21,422 bases of DNA from a virus: positions 1 to 21,422 of IMG/VR virus record IMGVR_UViG_3300021139_000179; one strand, given 5' to 3'. Below the pieces are notes generated by a model. The model had not been told where the DNA came from, searched no databases, and saw only the letters and a list, made by a program, of their open reading frames with translations. Positions 18,593 to 21,422 of the stretch are shown one piece after another; position 1 is the first letter of the stretch, and every line of letters begins with the position of its first letter. Both the position numbers and the translations under genes were made by a program.

Positions 18593-18817
18593 AGTACCGT
18601 TGCCAACGTCTTTGTTTTCACGTTTGCGACGATACAAAATGTTTCTGGCTCGCATGGTGGTAGAGCAAGTTGGGTGAAACCCGCCTTCAATATGCGGGAA
18701 AAAAACGCACCAGTTATGGCAGACTTCGCAAACCGTAAACACCCAATCGGGGTGCTTTAGTTTCATAGCATCTTTAACGTCTGTGTTTTTAGGTTCGTTG
18801 TCTTTATGCTTACCCAT
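18578..18817 (-). CDS. 79-aa zinc-motif protein
   Basis: The charged N-terminus (MGKHKDNEPKNTDVKDAMKL) is followed by TVCEVCHNWCVFFPHIEGGF and HPTCSTTMRARN: C30, C33 and C37 with His and Cys partners about 15-20 residues on, a likely zinc site. A basic segment (LYRRKRENK) follows. It starts in a TGATG overlap with the metallophosphoesterase stop. It is the last gene of the leftward structural-side operon and runs into the WhiB-3 3' end. Not recognised. Confidence 0.75.
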   Translation of the reverse strand: MGKHKDNEPKNTDVKDAMKLKHPDWVFTVCEVCHNWCVFFPHIEGGFHPTCSTTMRARNILYRRKRENKDVGNGTLFGG

Positions 18818-19974
18818 CAGTCTAGGTTAGCAGAGAAAAACTTTCCATGGTAAAGAGCCTGACCGTTGTTAATGACCACTTGCTCAGGCCAGAATTGACC
18901 GTCACCTTCTTCGTAGGTGATAACAGCAATGCCTTGCTGCCAATCTTCCACAACCGGGACTGGAATGCCATCAAGGTCCATGCCGCCCTTGGTGCTAGGC
19001 ACGGAGCCATCAACGCGTGCCAAACAGCCAGCAGACAGGGCTGTAATCGTTTTTGAGCCACCAGCATTACGAACGGTGCGTTCTGCCCACTCTCGGCGGT
19101 GAATGTGACCGTAGGCAACAGAAACACGCTCACTGGCAAGATACTTGTGAGCAGTTGAACCGTTACTGACAACGTTGGTGCCGTGAATAACCCGGAAGTT
19201 GTCGCTAAGCCAAAACTCATTTGCGGGATAGCCTGAAGCGTAAACGACATTGTATTCGTCAAGTCGGCACAAGTGAGGGACGCTCATTACGGGCCAATCG
19301 TCCGGCACGTTGGCGCGCTTAATGCCAAACGCTGCTGCTGCGTTATCAAGCAGGTAATTAGAAAGACGCAACTCATGGTTGCCCTCAAGCCAAACAATTT
19401 GAGCGTTGGGAGCAACAGCACGAACTTGTGCAACCATCAAGCCGCCTCGGTCAATGGTTGCCTGCGTTGTGCGCGCAAACGCCGGGGTCAATCGGTACTT
19501 GCCCAATTCGGGGAAGTCCAAGTTGTCACCGTGCATCACAACTACGTCAGGTTGAATTTCTTGCACAAGTTGGAGGGCAACGTTGATTGCCTCCTCGTCG
19601 TGTGTGGGGTGCATGACATTAAAACGGTCAAAGTAGTAGCCAATCTGCATGTCTGGCAGCAACACGGCACGCTTGTAGCCATCGTCAGGGCGAGACTTTT
19701 TGATAGCAGCAGGCTTGACTACAGTTGGCTTAGATGGTTGAACAACCGGCCATTCCGGGCCATCTTCCCATGAAGGGCTAAACGAAATGCCCGACATATC
19801 TACAACGTGGGCCTCGCCCTCGTCATCTTTGTAAAACCCTTGGTAAAGGTTAATTCTCTGCACCTTGCCAACGTCATCAAGGTCAATTCCATTGCGCTCA
19901 AGAATGTCAAGAATCTTGTTGAGGTTTTTCTTGCGCTTCTTGTCTTCAGGAATAAATTCGGAAACGTCGGTCAT
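18817..19974 (-). CDS. Calcineurin-like metallophosphoesterase
   Basis: A two-metal phosphoesterase. After a roughly 100-residue N-terminal extension with a helical, HTH-like start (KNLNKILDILERNGIDLDDV), the catalytic motifs run in order: LLPDMQIG (D108), MHGDNLD (147-153), EGNHE (197-201), IHGT (263-266) and YGHIHRRE (288-295). 385 aa. The usual first motif DxH is replaced by DMQ, as in several phage members. Nuclease activity is possible, but the substrate is unknown. Ribosome site AGGGAGGAACCC precedes ATG 19974. Confidence 0.9.
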   Translation of the reverse strand: MTDVSEFIPEDKKRKKNLNKILDILERNGIDLDDVGKVQRINLYQGFYKDDEGEAHVVDMSGISFSPSWEDGPEWPVVQPSKPTVVKPAAIKKSRPDDGYKRAVLLPDMQIGYYFDRFNVMHPTHDEEAINVALQLVQEIQPDVVVMHGDNLDFPELGKYRLTPAFARTTQATIDRGGLMVAQVRAVAPNAQIVWLEGNHELRLSNYLLDNAAAAFGIKRANVPDDWPVMSVPHLCRLDEYNVVYASGYPANEFWLSDNFRVIHGTNVVSNGSTAHKYLASERVSVAYGHIHRREWAERTVRNAGGSKTITALSAGCLARVDGSVPSTKGGMDLDGIPVPVVEDWQQGIAVITYEEGDGQFWPEQVVINNGQALYHGKFFSANLD

Positions 19975-19986
19975 TAGGGTTCCTCC

Positions 19987-20199
19987 CTAGTCGCAGCAAC
20001 ACACGCCTCGGCGGTGTTCTGATAGGCTGGTTTTTTTAACGGGAAAACCCCAATCATGTAAGACTTGTTGAATCTTGACGTTGGGGATTTCCGATTGAGG
20101 GTAAGACAATGCGGCGTTTAATTTTGTGCGTTGGTCATCAGAAAGAGGGAGCATCCCAATTACGCAACGTCTTTGGGTAAGAAATTCTGACAAGTCCAT
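19987..20199 (-). CDS. 70-aa small protein with WG...SxxEHRRG motif, HTH-like
   Basis: MDLSEFLTQRRCVIGMLPLS begins a helical domain; the end LHDWGFPVKKTSLSEHRRGV with a CCCD tail resembles the WG-xx-S-xx-S-xx-RHRRG-C motif found in small actinophage DNA-binding proteins near terminase and phosphoesterase genes. No ribosome site is present. A perfect TATAAT lies 7 nt before ATG 20199, predicting a leaderless message. It may bind DNA, possibly in packaging; this is inference. Confidence 0.78.
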   Translation of the reverse strand: MDLSEFLTQRRCVIGMLPLSDDQRTKLNAALSYPQSEIPNVKIQQVLHDWGFPVKKTSLSEHRRGVCCCD

Positions 20200-20206
20200 A
20201 ACGCAT

Positions 20207-20212
20207 ATTATA
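20207..20212 (-). promoter_or_regulatory. Consensus -10 TATAAT, leaderless geometry
   Basis: The minus strand reads CTGTATAATATGCGTT immediately before ATG 20199, leaving 7 nt between box and start codon. No clear -35 is seen. Confidence 0.55.
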
Positions 20213-20227
20213 CAGCATTAAGCAAGA

Positions 20228-20602
20228 CTACAGCGTGAATGCAGGAGCCTCTACCGTAATTGTTCCATCAAAGCGGACAGCGGTTTTGGTTTCGTCGCTG
20301 GCGTAATTGGTTGGTTTGCCAATAATGCTGTACGCCCAAATTCCTGCGCCATACGGCGTGGTGTCAACGGTGGCAGCGTAGTAACCAATTGCCCCATCGG
20401 GGTTTTTGATAATAGTTCCCGTTGGGTCTCCGGTTGGCTCCGTGTAGGTAAACGAAACAGGAGTGGCTCCGTCAACAGAGAAGGCAACAATTACCTTGTC
20501 CGGGTTAACAATTGTGCCATCGGCGGCGGTAAACGGAGTGCTGGTGTAGAACGTAATCTTGGTTCCCAAAATTGTCTTTTGCACTGGTTGCATCATGGTC
20601 AT
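20228..20602 (-). CDS. 124-aa virion-type structural protein
   Basis: MTMMQPVQKTILGTKITFYT opens a beta-rich Thr/Val/Gly protein: VIVAFSVDGATPVSFTYTEP, then DGAIGYYAATVDTTPYGAGI WAYS, and a closing TITVEAPAF. This looks like a small Ig-like or head-tail structural protein and fits phage structural proteins that begin with a material or ratio-type constraint loop. AAGGATTTGCT precedes ATG 20602. It lies after two other structural genes on the same strand. The exact role cannot be set. Confidence 0.8.
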   Translation of the reverse strand: MTMMQPVQKTILGTKITFYTSTPFTAADGTIVNPDKVIVAFSVDGATPVSFTYTEPTGDPTGTIIKNPDGAIGYYAATVDTTPYGAGIWAYSIIGKPTNYASDETKTAVRFDGTITVEAPAFTL

Positions 20603-20611
20603 AGCAAATCC

Positions 20612-20845
20612 TTACACGGTTGGCAGGAGTGGTGTCCCCTGCATAATGTCTTCATACACAACGCCGGTTACGGTGGGCATAAGAACCTGCGGGTACACAG
20701 AAGCGGTAATTGTAACCCCAACAGATTCAGGCAAAAGTGCAGCAACGTAAACGGTTGGCACCATAACGGTTACTGCAAATTCTTGGTTTAAAAACGGAGC
20801 AGGTGGATGTACGTTTGTTCCAAAAAATCCAAAACCAAATGTCAT
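20612..20845 (-). CDS. 77-aa structural-type protein
   Basis: MTFGFGFFGTNVHPPAPFLN leads to a beta-rich segment with VTVMVPTVYVAALLPESVGV and ITASVYPQVLMPTV, typical of small virion proteins. The ATG at 20845 is 2 nt after the Gly-rich gene stop; a GTG at 20854 overlaps that stop and is an alternative. Neither has a good ribosome site. It ends 9 nt before the 124-aa gene. Family not recognised. Confidence 0.7.
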   Translation of the reverse strand: MTFGFGFFGTNVHPPAPFLNQEFAVTVMVPTVYVAALLPESVGVTITASVYPQVLMPTVTGVVYEDIMQGTPLLPTV

Positions 20846-20847
20846 GT

Positions 20848-21422
20848 TTACCACGCAATCACAATAATAACGCCGTTGCCACCGGTGCCACCGGTGCCAG
20901 ATGTATAACTAGCGGTTGTTCCGGCATACGCTCCGCCACCTCCACCACCAGAACCAAGGCCACCGTTTCCACCAGTAGAACCGCTAAACGTTCCACCACC
21001 AGAACCCCAGCCACCACCACCTCCGGTGCTGATAATTCCGTTTGCTCCAATTGAGCCAGTTCCGTTTGAGCCGCCCGAAGCAACGCCGGTTCCTCCAGCG
21101 GGCGCTGTCATGTTGGGTTGAACAAGGGGGGTGCCTCCTGCCCCACCAGCATTGTTGTTTGAACCTCCACCTCCGCCGCTGGAAGTGTAAACTCCCCCGG
21201 ACCCAGCATAACCAACTCCGTTAGTGTTGCCTCCCGAAGATGCTCCGCCTGCAAACATACTGTTTGTATTAGTGCTGGCTATACCGCCGACATTGCCCAA
21301 AGCACCGCCCGGTGCCCAAAGGTAACTTGCAGCGGCAGTCGAAGCAGACGAACCGTAAGTGCCAGCAGCGAGGCTACGGGTAGCCATGGCTGAGGGGGCG
21401 AAGGAGATACTGGATTCCTTGC
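20848..21422 (-). CDS. Glycine-rich tail-fibre-type protein (5' end beyond right edge)
   Basis: The frame is open from the right edge to the stop at 20848. Most of it is Gly/Ser/Ala/Thr/Asn with GGGGG runs, ending GGTGGNGVIIVIAW, the usual closing strand of phage tail glycine-rich domains. An in-frame ATG at 21387 would give 179 aa, but it has no ribosome site and the frame continues upstream with ISFAPSAMATRSLAAGTY, which reads like ordinary tail-protein sequence. I therefore treat it as the C-terminal part of a longer protein. It is likely an adhesion or tail-tip component. Confidence 0.83.
   Translation of the reverse strand, partial: KESSISFAPSAMATRSLAAGTYGSSASTAAASYLWAPGGALGNVGGIASTNTNSMFAGGASSGGNTNGVGYAGSGGVYTSSGGGGGSNNNAGGAGGTPLVQPNMTAPAGGTGVASGGSNGTGSIGANGIISTGGGGGWGSGGGTFSGSTGGNGGLGSGGGGGGAYAGTTASYTSGTGGTGGNGVIIVIAW

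Noticed and set aside
1-21422. CRISPR array, insertion sequence, integrase or att site
   Set aside because: No spaced direct repeats, transposase or recombinase gene, or tRNA-like attachment site was seen; the only array is the coding pentapeptide repeat.

Overview
This window reads as part of a double-stranded DNA phage (or prophage) genome from an actinobacterial host. It is almost fully coding on both strands, with many 1-8 nt start/stop overlaps. It carries three WhiB-like iron-sulfur proteins (a family found essentially only in actinobacteria and their phages) and a secreted Rpf-type muralytic enzyme. It also has a proteasome-beta/HslV-like Ntn hydrolase and a glycine-rich tail-type protein. 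Base composition looks moderate rather than GC-rich, which would fit a freshwater or marine actinobacterium better than Mycobacterium or Streptomyces. That host guess is inference; no database was searched.

Layout. (1) 1-4761, minus strand: an accessory operon of small genes. In transcription order it has three small unknown or small acidic/helical genes around an N6-adenine/N4-cytosine DNA methyltransferase, then WhiB-1 and a short C5-cytosine methyltransferase. A structured 250-nt gap follows, then a run of tiny cysteine-rich and single-helix membrane peptides, and finally a pentapeptide-repeat protein cut by the left edge. A plus-strand promoter/terminator pair at 3463-3593 suggests a small RNA inside this operon. 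(2) 4762-6480, plus strand: four unknown genes, including one winged-helix protein, divergent from region 1 and closed by a strong terminator. (3) 8213-6506, minus strand: a short operon of Rpf-like enzyme, WhiB-2 fused to a C-terminal HGT...CxxC zinc-like motif, and a zinc/coiled-coil protein resembling small terminase subunits. (4) 13658-8214, minus strand: the replication operon, with SNF2/SMARCAL1-like helicase, replication initiator/loader-like protein and DnaB/RepA-type helicase. It is followed by an AT-rich two-gene cassette (tandem-HNH protein and Ntn hydrolase) that has its own consensus promoter. (5) 13718-18592, plus strand: the recombination operon, with RecA under a GAAC-N4-GTTC SOS-type box, a LexA-like DNA-binding domain without a protease, YqaJ-type exonuclease, ERF annealing protein and SSB. 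Two coiled-coil genes, an HNH nuclease, a small zinc peptide and WhiB-3 follow. (6) 21422-18578, minus strand: the edge of a structural region, with a Gly-rich tail-type protein, two virion-like proteins, a small WG/RH motif protein, a metallophosphoesterase and a small zinc protein, running tail-to-tail into region 5.

How it works together. RecA, YqaJ, ERF and SSB form a recombination set beside the SNF2-DnaB replication set, and the two operons diverge from one 106-nt control region at 13659-13764. The methyltransferases would modify phage DNA, and the three WhiB-like proteins sit in three different operons where each could redirect host transcription at a different time. Promoters share an extended -10 of the form TGN-TACNNT. 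At least three genes have a -10 box only 6-7 nt before their start codon, which predicts leaderless mRNAs, as is common in actinobacteria.
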